Shown here one piece after another: positions 9,660-20,714 of a DNA stretch of 28,529 nt. Within the stretch, counting starts at the first letter, position 1, and each line of letters opens with the position of its first letter. Both the position numbers and the translations under genes were made by a program. The notes beneath the pieces are model-generated. The model made no database searches. It worked only from the letters and a program-made list of their open reading frames with translations, and was not told the DNA's origin. Source of the stretch: Prototheca cutis (lineage: Eukaryota > Chlorophyta > Trebouxiophyceae > Chlorellales > Chlorellaceae); NCBI GenBank assembly GCA_002897115.2, contig BCIH01000008.1:1178915-1207443 (forward strand), given 5' to 3'.

Positions 9660-12600
9660 TCATCGCTCCTGGTTGGGCGCACGACCCATTTGTTGTGCCA
9701 TGAAGCCCTTCACTGCCGCGAAGAAAGCTTCGGCATCCCGCACGTCCATCCCCCGGGCGGCAGCATCAGCAGCAACGTTCTCGAGGCGTTCGGCTTCGGC
9801 CCGGAGGGGATTGACGATGTTGCCGGCGGCGGCACCGCCGCTGGCGCCGATGCAAGAAAACACGGCGCGCTCGGAAAAGTCAAATAGTTCGAGCACGGCC
9901 GCAACATCTTCGGGCGCGGCGGCTTCGTACATTGCCCGCAGATCTCGCAGGCAATCCAGCGTCTTGAGCGGGACCAGCGGCGACTGCAGACCACCGAGCA
10001 ATGCCAACCAGTGCGCGTTGTCCTTGGCGTCAGTATCCAGCCTCGCCAGCAGCGTGCGCTGCGCACGCGCCAACTCGCGGCTCGTCACGGGACTGCCCGC
10101 CAGGCCGCGCAGTACGCGGAGACTGGCCGCCGCGGCCTCACCGATCTTGGCAGGGGTCGATGTCACCGACACGTGCCACCATGCGGCGAGGAGGCGGTCA
10201 AAGCCTGTGACCTCAAAGCTCACGTCATACGTCAGGTTGAGCGTGTCACGCACTGTGGTGAACAGCCGCGAGTTGACCACCTCGGTGAGCAGCGCCAGAG
10301 TAACCCCACGCCACAGCGGGTGCGCCCGGCGCGACGCGGAAGAGGCCGTGCGGGCGCGAGCATTGCTACCACCACCATTTGCTGCAGTAGGAGCTGTGGG
10401 TGCGGGCACCGGGTACGTAAAGCCCTCCGGCTCGCCGGCGACGACGTCGGGCCAGCGCGCCGGTGCGGGCCCGGCGATAAAGGCGCAGGCGCGCTCGTCC
10501 GAATCCGGCAGGTGCCAGGCCGTGTGCCGCTCGGCGGCGGGGACATCACGTCTCAGTGTAGCAGCTGCCCGTGCCAGCGATCCCGCGGGGACGGAATCGG
10601 GGTCAAACGCCGGCCACCCTTCCTGCAGAGAAGAACTGTCGAGAGCAGCAGTAGCAGACGTGGCATCAGTGGCAGACGACCCGGTGTCCCGACCGACACT
10701 ACCGTCATCACCGACGGTGCCCAGGTACTTGAGGACGCCTGCTTCAAGCTCGGCTGGTTCAAAGTCTCCTACCACGGAAACTTCGAGGTTGCGGGCGTGC
10801 AACAGGGACTGCACCGCGGCACGCATGCCCTCGAGGCGCAGCGCGGTCACTTCGTCGACGCTCGGGTCGCGGAACTGGCGCCCGGGACCCAGCAGCGCAG
10901 CCATGATCCGGTCGGCCGTGGCGCGTTCGAGACTCTTTGGCAGCGCACGTGCGTGACTGGCGTACATCTGGCGCGCGCGCTCGGCCGCGGCGGGCTCCCA
11001 CGCCGGCGCAGTGAGAAAGAGATGAAGCAGCTGCAGCGTGCCTGCCAATCCTCCAGCCCCGACGGCAAAGTGGAAATCCATGTGCACAGCTTCCTCGTCG
11101 GCCTCCAGCATGCAGTTGATGAGCTTGGAGATGCAAAACAGCTCCACCTGCTCCCGTTGCCAAGAGCCAACCGTGCCTGACTCTGATAAAGCCCGCACGC
11201 CGACGGTAATGGCCCCGGTGCCGTCGGGGCCCGTGCCGCCTCGCTCGCGAGCCCGACCGCCGGCAGCCGTCACTCGCAGCGCCGCCGCGCCGGGCTCGTT
11301 GCGGGAAACACGGTAGTTCAGTGCGATGCCATTGGACAGCCGCCGCTGCACCACACCCGACTGTGGGTGTGGAGGTGGGAACATGGCCGTCGTGATTTCT
11401 GTCACGTCAGAGTCGGCCAGGTTGACGAGCACAGACCGCCCGGCATCGCCCCCAGCATCCAAAACTTCTGCCGCCCACGCCCTGGCATCATCGTTGGCGG
11501 TGCTGGCGGCGGGAATGGTGGCGCCTTGTCCATCATCGCCATCACCGCGAGGAGTGGCAGCAGACTGTCGCATCGCCTTTGCATGCGCAATGGCATCCTG
11601 GACGAGGCGGCCCTTGGCAGCCGCGTCCAGCACGGGCACCCACTGCGGCCGGCGGCGCGCCATGAGCCGTGCAATGTCTTCATCGCTGACCAGGGCCTCG
11701 GGCACGTCGATGTCTGGTGGTGGCGCAACGGGAGCCTCGCCTGCTTCCGCTAGCGCTGCGGCAATCTCCTCCCCCGTCACCTCAAACCGCTCCGCGCCTT
11801 CGGGCGGTGCATCCCCGTCGTCGTCGCTGGACGACGATGCCGATGGGAACTCATCTCCAGCACTCGTCTCCTGGTCAACGATCACAGCATCGGTATCCAT
11901 CAACATCGCGGCGTCACCGTGGTGGTGCTGCGTGGTGGCGAGACTGGCACCCCGGGTGAGTGGGGCGGCAGCGCCGGCGCTGCCCGGGGCATGCGTGAAC
12001 GCGGGCAGGCACGCCACTGCAGCAGTGGGGAAACAGGGCCCCGGTGCAGCCCATAGGTAGGGCGCGGCCTCGTACTCGGCAGCGAGCTCCTCGGGCCGGC
12101 CGTAATGGCTGGCGAACGACAGCAACGACCTGGCAAGCGCCCCGATTTCCTCGACTCTGACGTCGCGGGTGGCTTCTAAAAGCGCTGCATGTGCCTCCCG
12201 GGGTCCTTGGACCACATGGCCCAGTGCCAGACTTTCCATCACAAAGTCCAAGTGCTCCGCGCTGGGCGTCGTCCCCGCCGCGGCGGCCAGCTGCTCCGAG
12301 TCACGCAGCAGCGCGGCTGTGTATCGCGCGAGCTCGGCTTGTGTGACGCCGTGGCGTTGGAGCCGGCGTGCTTCCTCCACCGCGACACTGACCGCGCCCC
12401 GCCAGTCGGCCGGCTCGGCCGTCACCGTCAGCGTGCTGACGCAGCAGCCCTCGCGGCCGGAGTCGGAAATGTCCAGCTCGATGGACACAAACGGAGGCGC
12501 CGCGGCCACGTACCGTGCGTTGACGCGAAACTGCAGCACAGACAGCAGCACGCGCACGAGGAAAGCACGGCGCAGACCCGCCAGCGTTGTCATGGCCTGT

Positions 12601-14255
12601 ACGGGGACCTTGCAGAACAGCGACAGCTGGAACAGCTGCAGCAGCCGGTGACGGAACACACTGATCCCAGGGATGGGGGGGATGGACGACGGCTTGTCGG
12701 GGGCAGTTGCTGTGGTTGCTGGCATCATCGACGATGGTGATGATGACTCCCCCGTCGCTGCCGCAGCCAGGGCCTCCTCTGCAGAGCCGCCTCCATCCGG
12801 CAGGCCAACCCCGCCGCCCAGGCAGCCCCAGGCGTGAACCACGGGGGGCCGCAGGCCGTCGACCAGTAACGACAGGTGAGTGCGCGGGTCCGACGTCATG
12901 ACTTGCCTCCCTGGAACCGGCGTCACGCCACGGGGCAGCACCGGGGGTCCCGATGGCACACGGTCAAACGCCCGGGCCACCTCTGCCCGCGCTGCCGCGG
13001 CGTCGACGTCGCCCACCAGGTACAGCGTGGCATTAGCCGGGAAGTAGCCACGGGCCCAAAATCCGACGATGGCATCGCGGCCCCAGCGGGCCACCTGATC
13101 CATGCGGCCGATTGGGAACCGGACGCCCAGCGCATTCTCGGCGTGCAGGTACGCGAGCAACTGGCAGTCCACGCGGTACTCGATGGTGTTCATCATGTGC
13201 GCCTCCGCCGTCACGGCCTTGCGCTCCTTCTCGATCCGGCTGGCCAGAAACTCGGGCTCAAACGCAATCTCTGCCAGCGCATCCAACACCTGGAGTATTC
13301 ATTGATGTCTGCTTGTGAACACTTGCGTGTCTGTGACTATTTGTGTGGCTGACAAAGAAAAGGGGGGGGGGGGTTGACCACAGTGCTTGATTCCAGACAC
13401 AGATCCCAGAGCAACGGGCCGACATCCTGCCCCCAAACACCTGCAAAAGGGGCAACTGCCCCGTACCTGTGGCAGCATGGGCCTTCCCGTGGCAGCGTTG
13501 ACAGAGGGCGCGTGGATGTGAAACACGGTGTGGTGAAAGTCGGTGTAGGCGTTGCTGCGTGCCCCGGTGCCCAACAGCATCTCGCGCTTCTTGGACCCCA
13601 GAAATGTGACGTGCTCCACCAGGTGCGCGATGCCCTGCTCCTGCTCCCCCTCGTCCACGGATCCGGTGTGAACCTCCAGATGCGCTTCAAACCGGTCCAC
13701 AGGGGAAGGGTTGGGGAGCAGGACGACCCGCAGGCCGTTGGCCAGGTAGTAAACATCCAGCTCCCCGTGCGGCTCCAACGGCTGCGACAGCAGCTCGCTG
13801 TGTGACGAGAGTTCTGCGCTGTCAGCATGCAGGAGCGCGGACAGCAGGCAGGGCCGCGCCCCGCGGTTGCGGCCATGCCTCCACCATGCTTGCGCCGGGG
13901 CCCGGCGCTGGGGGGCCACCCTCCTCCCTCCAGGCACGGAACTGATCGCCGTCGAAATTGGGGTTGAGATTGTACCGTCAGCACCGTTCTAGGGCAATGC
14001 ATCTGGAGAATAACCGCAACCCCATGCCCCGGAATGCGCCTTGCCGCCCTACGCGCCACACCTGGTCACGGGGGTGTAGGACGAGCGCCTGGGACGGGCA
14101 CCCGAGAGCCACGGATGCGCCAGGCTTCGCGCAGCAGGCCTCGACCCATGACTGGCGCTTGATGCATGGAAGGATGCGGCACGAACCGTCGGCCGGCCGT
14201 TTGCGAGGGACGTCGGGCCCTGCATGGTGCCGCCCACGGCCAGCCCGCTCCTCAT
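9660..14255 (-). CDS. SPP: Chloroplast stromal processing peptidase (M16 zinc metalloprotease)
   Basis: Cleaves transit peptides from proteins imported into the plastid stroma. Three exons, 14255-14062, 13941-13467 and 13289-9660, give 1432 aa. Exon 1 codes a transit-peptide-like start (MRSGLAVGGTMQ, rich in Ser/Ala/Arg, almost no acids). Exon 2 has the catalytic zinc motif HLVEH at about residues 171-175, followed by TFLGSKKREMLLGTGARSN, a near-signature of plant SPP. Exon 3 opens VLDALAEIAFEPEF. Its Glu in AVTAEAHMMN (about residue 252) sits 77 residues after the last His, the spacing of the third zinc ligand in pitrilysins. NTIEYRVDCQLL and YFPANATLYLVGD are also SPP-typical. A Ser/Asp/Glu-rich linker (around 11700-11900) separates the catalytic from the inactive M16 halves. 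The protein is longer than Arabidopsis SPP (about 1265 aa). Both introns are GT-AG, and the 5' exon was chosen by phase and composition. Confidence 0.92.
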
Positions 14256-15312
14256 GCTGTGGGCCCTGCCGGGACTCGCACGGCCACCGATGGCAAAAGG
14301 GAAACAATCACTGAGTCATTTCAATCCGTAAAGGAGTGCCGAATCTTGATAATCTCCAGTGTGTCGGCAACTTGAAGGAGAACCCTGGCCTGATGCTGTG
14401 TCGGTGGAAGTCTCAGTCACGCTCGGTCACGCGCAGACCATTCTGATGAGGGGCCCCACACATGCATTCACATGTGCGTGGCACCAAGACACGCCATAGA
14501 ACGGATACGAGAATCTCACAAGATGCTTCAGATGAATGTATCAACGCAAGAATACGGTGCAGTGGAATTGAAAAAAAATAATATAACCTGGCCACCGATC
14601 AGGAGCTCTGCCCAAATAACACCTGTGCCTGAGGCGCTGCGCACAGCCACTATTTCGAGCTTAATTGCAGCCCTCTAGGAAGATGTTGGATTGTGTTTGA
14701 GGTGTGCAATCGTTCTGCATCGAGTGGAGAGTGCATGGGCTCAACGTTCTGTTCCACGGGGGAGCTTGTGGACAGCAGACAGGAAGACCACGCGCGTCAA
14801 GAATCTGGCGAGGTCATCCCAGCAATGGAAAGTGTGTCTGCTGCTCTAGAAGTTCCCGCATGGAATTCTGCAATCTGAAGAACAGAATGGGTGCATCTTG
14901 ACATTGTGAGATCGGAACAGGTCCCTCTTGCCAATCTGTCGTCGAGCGGTGCCACAGGCACCGCAGAATGGGTCAAAGCCAGTGCTTTCGCGCAGCACGG
15001 GAACTGACTTTGGCCAACACTTCGCAACCACAATTTTCTCAGGAACGTCTGCCACTAGAGGGGTATGTCTGGGGAAGACAGCTTGGCGCAGAGCGGTGGC
15101 CAAGGGTCCAGAAATGACTAATGGCTCCCCCCACCACCAGTTTGATCCATTTTTTGGCGTCGGCTCCCTGCCAGCCCACTATGAAACTGGCAAGGATTGA
15201 ACACGAATGCGATGCACTCATCAGGGTTGTCCTCACCGAGAAATCCGAGTAGATAGTTTTGACTTGCCTTTAAGAAAGGATCGGTTGCTTGTTTAGCCTT
15301 TCTGTCGTCGCG
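14256..15312. promoter_or_regulatory. Divergent region between SPP and plastid ACCase genes
   Basis: About 1.06 kb between two plastid-protein genes transcribed away from each other; it must hold both promoters. It is more AT-rich than the genes (for example 14560-14590). On the minus strand, 15236-14846 has short Cys-rich open frames that I do not recognise and do not annotate as a gene. Confidence 0.4.
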
Positions 15313-15919
15313 ATGGCGAGCATGGCTTGCGGCAGGACCCAGGTGGGTGGCGGGGTGGGCACTGTCGAACCCATTTCGGGACTGCGGGGATGTCCAATGT
15401 ACCGACGCCGCTGTGCTCCTTGACTCTGTAGGTGGGCGTGAGCTCCGCTGCGGGCCGCATGAAGGCCGCGCCGGCCCTGAGGTCGGCGCCGGCCCACGGC
15501 CAAGCGGCCTGGGCCCGGGGCGCCGTGCGGGCCCGGGGCTGCCGGGGCCCGGCCCTGGCCCACCGTGCTGCGCGCCTGCTGGTGCGTGCCGAGGTCTCGA
15601 GCAATGGCGTGGCGGGCGAGGACGGCAAGTACACGCCCATCAAGAAGGTCCTGGTGGCCAACCGCGGCGAGATCGCCGTCCGCGTGATCCGTGCCTGCCG
15701 CGAGCTTGGCATCAAGTCTGTGGCCGTCTACTCTGTCGCTGACAAGGACTGTCTGCATGCCCAGGCAAGATTGGATAGCTTGGGCTTGGTTGAGGGGGAA
15801 GGTCGGCGTTTATGCCTGTGTGGGGTGGGCGGGTGGCGGGAAGGAGGGGTTCTATGATCGTGGGTGGGTGGCGGATTGTCAACGCCAACCCTGACTGCAC
15901 AGTCTAATCATTGCCAAAT

Positions 15920-15959
<40 letters not shown>

Positions 15960-17384
15960 CCCCCCCCATCCACCCCCACCCATCCACCCCCACCCCCCCA
16001 ACACACACACACACGTGCAAACTCGACAACACCACGTATGGTGCAGTTGGCTGATGAGGCGGTGTGCATCGGTGAGGCTCCAAGCTCTGAGAGTTACCTG
16101 AGCATCCCGACCATCATCGCAGCGGCCGAGTCTCGGGGCGCCGATGCCATTCACCCTGGCTACGGTTTCCTGTCCGAGAACGCAACGTTTGTGGACATTT
16201 GCCACGACCACGGGATCAATTTCATCGGCCCGCACGCTGACCACATCCGCATCATGGGCGACAAGGCTACGGCGCGTGAGACGATGAAGAATGCCGGCGT
16301 GCCGACGGTTCCTGGCAGCGACGGTCTGGTGAACAGCCCCGAGGAGGCGCTGGAGGTTGCGGACCAGATCGGGTTCCCCATCATGATCAAGGCCACCGCG
16401 GGCGGCGGCGGTCGTGGCATGCGTCTGTCCCAGACCCGCGAGGAGTTCCTGCCGCTCCTCCGGGCCGCGCAGGGTGAGGCCGAGGCTGCCTTTGGCAATG
16501 GCGCGGTGTACCTGGAGCGCTACGTCAAAAACCCACGGCACATTGAGTTCCAGGTGCTGGCCGACAAGCATGGCAATGTGGTGCACCTGGGCGAGCGCGA
16601 CTGCTCCATCCAGCGCCGCAACCAAAAGTTGCTGGAGGAGGCGCCCTCTCCCGCGCTGACCCACGAGGTGCGGCAGGCCATGGGTGCGGCGGCGACGGCC
16701 GCAGCGAAATCCATTGGCTACGTGGGCGTGGGCACGATCGAGTTCCTGTGGGAGCCTGCGGGGTTCTATTTTATGGAGATGAACACGCGCATCCAGGTGG
16801 AGCACCCCGTGACGGAGATGATCACGGGCGTGGACCTGATCCAGGAGCAGATCCGGGCCGCCACGGGTCTGCCCCTGCGTCTGCGCCAGGAGGACATCAA
16901 GATCAAGGGCCACAGCATCGAGTGCCGCATCAACGCGGAGGACCCCTTCAAGAACTTCCGCCCGGGTCCCGGGCGCGTCACCGCTTACCTGCCCCCCGGT
17001 GGGCCCAACGTCCGCATGGACAGCCACATCTACCCCGACTACCTCGTGCCCTCCAACTATGACTCGCTGCTGGGCAAGCTCATCGTCTGGGGCGAGGACC
17101 GCCCCGCGGCCATTACCCGCATGAAGCGTGCTCTGGACGAGATGGTCATCGCGGGCGTGCCCACCACTGCACCCTACCACCTGCTCATCCTCGACAACGA
17201 ACACTTCCGTGCGGGGGACGTCGATACCGGGTTCATCCCCAAGCACGGCGACGAACTGGTCCTGCCCCCCGAGGCCGCCAACAAGGTGTGCTTGCGGGGA
17301 TGGTGGTTGGAGGGTAGATGTTATCATGTGGGCAAAAGGCCAGGTCGTACTTTCCTTTCCACACCCTCAACCATAGACACAGAG

Positions 17385-17436
<52 letters not shown>

Positions 17437-17544
17437 ACACACACACTCACGCACACTCAACAAAAACATTCACAGAAGCCAAATGTGGTGATTGAGGCGT
17501 CCAAGAAGGCAGTGGCAGCCCGGCGCTCCAAGGTGGCGGCCTGA
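15313..17544 (+). CDS. CAC2: Plastid acetyl-CoA carboxylase, biotin carboxylase subunit
   Basis: ATP-dependent carboxylation of biotin on the carrier subunit, the first half-reaction of plastid fatty-acid synthesis in the heteromeric ACCase. Exons 15313-15342, 15432-15764, 16047-17285 and 17476-17544 give 556 aa. The first about 70 residues ([10 protein letters not shown], then Ala/Arg-rich) look like a transit peptide. The enzyme opens at [21 protein letters not shown]. Seen in order: [31 protein letters not shown], the ATP-grasp glycine loop GGGGRGMR (about residues 240-247), [34 protein letters not shown] (about 365-378, with the conserved Arg and Glu), [10 protein letters not shown] and [13 protein letters not shown]. 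The short last exon ([12 protein letters not shown]) is lineage-specific. Intron 2 starts CAG|GCAAGA, a GC donor; no in-frame GT donor is available there. Introns 2 and 3 hold long C runs. Confidence 0.96.
15921..15957 (+). repeat. C37 homopolymer in ACCase intron 2
   Basis: Thirty-seven consecutive C, followed by C-rich (CCCCCA)-like sequence and a short (AC) run up to about 16015. It lies wholly inside the GC-AG intron. Assembly length is probably approximate. Confidence 0.95.
17385..17436 (+). repeat. C52 homopolymer in ACCase intron 3
   Basis: Fifty-two consecutive C, then (AC)n, about 40 nt before the acceptor of the last exon. It may serve as an extreme polypyrimidine tract. The true length may differ from the assembly. 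Confidence 0.95.
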
Positions 17545-17614
17545 GAGAGAGAGATCACACACGGCTGGCACATGCCGATGAAGAGCAACATTCAATACCC
17601 CACCCTTCGCCCAT

Positions 17615-17633
17615 TGTAAACTCTGCTCTGTAA
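17615..17633 (+). terminator. Two TGTAA poly(A) signals after the ACCase gene
   Basis: TGTAA at 17615-17619 and 17629-17633, about 70-90 nt after the stop codon. This is the normal distance for a green-algal polyadenylation signal. They mark the 3' end before the convergent JTB-like gene. Confidence 0.7.
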
Positions 17634-17833
17634 CATGCGTTTCTGGATTGCAGTGACGTAGAACTCGCCTACCGGTCACAGGTGTCACGGCAATGAAATC
17701 AGGCGCAAGTTATTTTCAGGGCTTTTTTGTGCTTGCGAACCGCAGCACGGAATAAATTCAAGCATTCTTCTTACTCTCTCAGACGCTAGCAAGCCAGGCA
17801 GCCAGCTAGCACCAACTGGCCAAAAAAGAATGT

Positions 17834-18358
17834 TCAAGCAGTAGTACGCAAGCGGATGATGATCAGGCAGGCCACTAGGCCGAAAGCCATGACCAGTTCA
17901 AAGGCAGGCAGGCTCAGTGCGGTTGAAGGGGTGCAGGCGAGCGCCTGGCGCTCGTCCTGTGTCTGCCCGCTTCCCAACGATGCATTAAAATCGCTTGGGA
18001 GTGGAGTTCTTGATGCCACACAGTGCACTTCCTGCGGCGCAGACGGAATTTTTTGGGTGTGTGTGTAAGGTAGTGACCAGTAGTGGCATCAGTCCCACGA
18101 GGGACCTGGCGCACTCGACGGTCACGCAGGGCACCCACGCAAAGCCGTCACAACCTCGCCGCCGTGGTGGAAAAACCATCCCCACACACAACTCCTCACT
18201 TGGACAAATCCAGTATCTTTGCATGACTGCCATGCTCGACGGATGCACGGCGTGCAGGGCCCCGTCACATTGCAAAACAGCTTGGGGTCGTCGTCGTCCG
18301 CGGCAGCTGCTCCCACGAGCACGAGGATCACAAGGGCGACGGCCACGCGTGGATGCAT
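17834..18358 (-). CDS. JTB: JTB-like small type I membrane protein
   Basis: Two exons, 18358-18200 (53 codons) and 18031-17834, joined in phase 0 across a 168-nt GT-AG intron, code 118 aa. Residues 1-20 are a signal peptide (MHPRVAVALVILVLVGAAAA). A small Cys-rich lumenal part follows with CNVTGPCTPC and SCKDTGFVQEVHC. A transmembrane helix, ELVMAFGLVACLIII, ends in a short basic tail (RLRTTA). This order and the pattern C-x-x-C, S-C-x-x-T-G-Y/F-x-x-x-x-x-C, helix, R-x-R match the JTB (jumping translocation breakpoint) family. In animals that protein is membrane-bound and linked to mitochondria and cytokinesis. The role in algae is unknown. The gene is convergent with ACCase and divergent from the CDK gene. 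Neither exon alone would be picked up as a gene. Confidence 0.7.
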
Positions 18359-18766
18359 GGCAAGCCTACTGACATGAACCCGTTGCCGTCATGTCGACGC
18401 AGTTTATGTGGGAAATGCGGGGGTGTCGGCGGCAGGCTCGACCTCATTGTGCATCGACAGGTTACTGCACGGGGGGGGGGTGCTCGCTTGCTTTGATCTG
18501 ATCACTTCGTGGAGTCTCGCCCGACGGCTCATCCTGTCGGCAAATTCATCCCCAGCTCCCACCGCGTTCCAGAAGATTGAGGACAATTCAAACTCACGAT
18601 ATATACATATTTGTGCACTGTAATTCTCCATTGGACGTGCATGCTTGCGTGATCGATTAGGAGGGCTCTTGGTTGGGGTGCCCTCCCAGCACCGGTGTGT
18701 CCGATCCGCAAAACACTCTTAGGAAGCGGCAGCCACATGGGCGGTTGCCCGATTCAACTGGTATAG
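18359..18766. promoter_or_regulatory. Divergent region between JTB-like and CDKD genes
   Basis: About 410 bp with a G10 run at 18471-18480 and an AT-rich ATATATACATATTTG stretch near 18598, about 170 bp before the kinase ATG. It presumably holds both promoters. No further gene is seen. Confidence 0.4.
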
Positions 18767-20511
18767 ATGGAGAATTACATAAAGGGCCCCTTGCTGGGCA
18801 AGGGAACGTTCGGTGAAGTCGTGCAGGCAACCCACAAGGAAGTAAGGAGCTCTGCTCGTGGGCAGTGGGTGGCGGTGGTGATGGCCTTCTGGCTTTGTGA
18901 TGGTGGATGGTGGGGCTTCCATGGCAGATGAGACCTTGTTCATGCAACAACACATCGCACGCGATTACACTGTGCCACACAGACTGGTGAAGTGGTGGCC
19001 ATCAAGAAGATCCGTGTGGGCGAAAAGGGAGAGGTGCGGACATGATGGTGAGGGATTGCCACTGAAATGCCATGTTTAGGACTGTGAATGTGAAGTATTT
19101 TGTCTCTGGATGCTCCCTGTGTGGTTGCACGTCACTCCGACTGTGGACTCGAAAAGTGCTGCATGGCACGGGCCGCAGGCAACCGCTTGCCATGTGCCAC
19201 CAGTGCACCTTGTGATGTACATACACAGCCTGCACACAGACGTCCACAGATCCCCCCAACAACCCAAACAGAAGACAAGTACCTGCCCCATGCACAGGGC
19301 GTGAACGTGACGGCGTTGCGGGAGGTAAAGCTGCTGCGTGAGTTGAAGCACCCGAATCTGCTTCGGCTGCTGGATGTGTGGCCCTCCCGCCGCGGACTGA
19401 GCCTGGTGTATGATTTCATGGAAACCGATCTGGACAAGGTCATCCGTGATCGGACACTCCTGTTGAGCGGCGCCGATGTCAAGGCATACATGCGCATGGT
19501 GCTGGCGGGGCTGGCTCACTGCCATGCTAACCTCGTGGTCCACCGTGACGTCAAGCCTGACAATTTCCTCATAGCTTCCACGGGCGTGATAAAGCTCGCC
19601 GATTTCGGTCTGTCCCGACCTATCGGCTCACCCGACCGGCCTTACACGCACCAGGTCTTTGCACGGTGGTACCGCGCACCCGAGCTGCTGTACGGCAGTA
19701 CCTGCTACGGCACAGGCGTGGACGTCTGGGCGGGGGGCTGCATCTTTGCAGAACTCATGCTCCGTCGGCCGTGGTTTCCAGCAGAGTCCGACGTGGGCGT
19801 GCTGACCAAGATCTTTGCGGCGCTGGGCACGCCGCGGGACGAGGACTGGGGCGGGCTCCGTGCCATGCCGGCCTTTGTTGAGTTTCAGGAAACGCCCGCC
19901 CCCCCCCTGCGTTCCATCTTTCCAAATGTCGCCGTGGTGAGTGAGTGATATGCATGCTTGTTTGTTTCCTTTGACAAACAAGTTGTTTGCTGTTTTCCTG
20001 CGTTTGGACTTCCTTTTTCTTTCGCAGGAATGGAGGTGCGCCGCGGGGAACCCGCTCTCCTTTCGCTCCTTTCCGCCTTGGGATCAACCAACCAGGCAAG
20101 CAATTCGCTCTCTGCACCAACACCCACTTCACCCAATTATCATCCACACATTCTTGCAAGGCGCCGGACGACGCGCTGGACTTGCTGTCACGCATGGTGT
20201 GCCTGGCGCCCGCACGACGCATCACTGCGGCCGAGGCCCTCCGCCACCGCTACTTCCGGTCCGAGCCCGCGCCCACGCCAGAGGACAGGCTGCCCCGGCC
20301 TCAGCGTGCTCGACCGCAGCGGCAGTCCAAGGCAGTCGGTGACGGTGCTGTGGCGGTGGACGGGGTGACGATGGACGGTGGAGCTGTAGATGGCACACGA
20401 CACGACCCTGCAATCGCAGGTCCATCGGATGCTCTGAGTTCCGAGGATGCCCGGTTCCTCAAGCGACGGCGGCTGGAGGTGCAAGGTGCCCTAGACGGTG
20501 CCGCCGACTGA
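18767..20511 (+). CDS. CDKD: Cyclin-dependent kinase of the CDK7/CDKD (CAK) class
   Basis: CDK7-type kinases phosphorylate the T-loops of other CDKs and, within TFIIH, the RNA polymerase II tail. Exons 18767-18841, 18983-19033, 19298-19936 and 20161-20511 give 371 aa with all splice phases 0. Seen: glycine loop GKGTFGEV (11-18), catalytic Lys in AIKK (33), the CDK7-like cyclin-contact helix NVTALREVKLLREL, DFMETDLDKVI, catalytic loop HRDVKPDN (124-131), ADFGLSRPIGSP (143-154), PYTHQV, WYRAPELLYG, then DDALDLLSRM and RITAAEALRHRYF. Ser153 and Thr159 match the two regulatory T-loop sites of CDK7. Ala164 replaces the usual Thr of V-x-T-R-W. The C-tail ends with a basic KRRRLE, a possible nuclear localisation signal. 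Confidence 0.93.
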
Positions 20512-20714
20512 TGCCAGAGATCCGCGCTGCTTGATCCAAACACAACTATGGCACTCCCCGCTCACATGCATTTTTGCCTCCACCATTTCGTGTCGGGCGT
20601 TCCTGCTGCGGCAGGAACGCCGTCAAATATACATGAACGAGGTTCTCAAGATGAATGCCCATGCCAACACGCAGACGCATGCCTCTGTGTGCGCCTGTGC
20701 GTCCCCAGCACGGC

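Noticed and set aside
9343..10956. Plus-strand 537-aa open frame
   Set aside because: Antisense shadow of the SPP coding exon in GC-rich DNA; Ser/Arg/Ala-rich with no domain.
14846..15236. Minus-strand Cys-rich frames (FCGACG, FCSSDC) upstream of SPP
   Set aside because: Two different frames with no shared family motif, no clear start and no splice support. I could not tie them to Fanzor or any other family.
15879..17327. Minus-strand 482-aa open frame
   Set aside because: Antisense of the biotin carboxylase exon; the sense strand has every catalytic motif.
20030..20098. Possible extra CDKD exon with acceptor TTTCGCAG
   Set aside because: Including it breaks the phase into the DDALDLLSRM exon. 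Joining 19936 directly to 20161 gives the expected CDK7 sequence.
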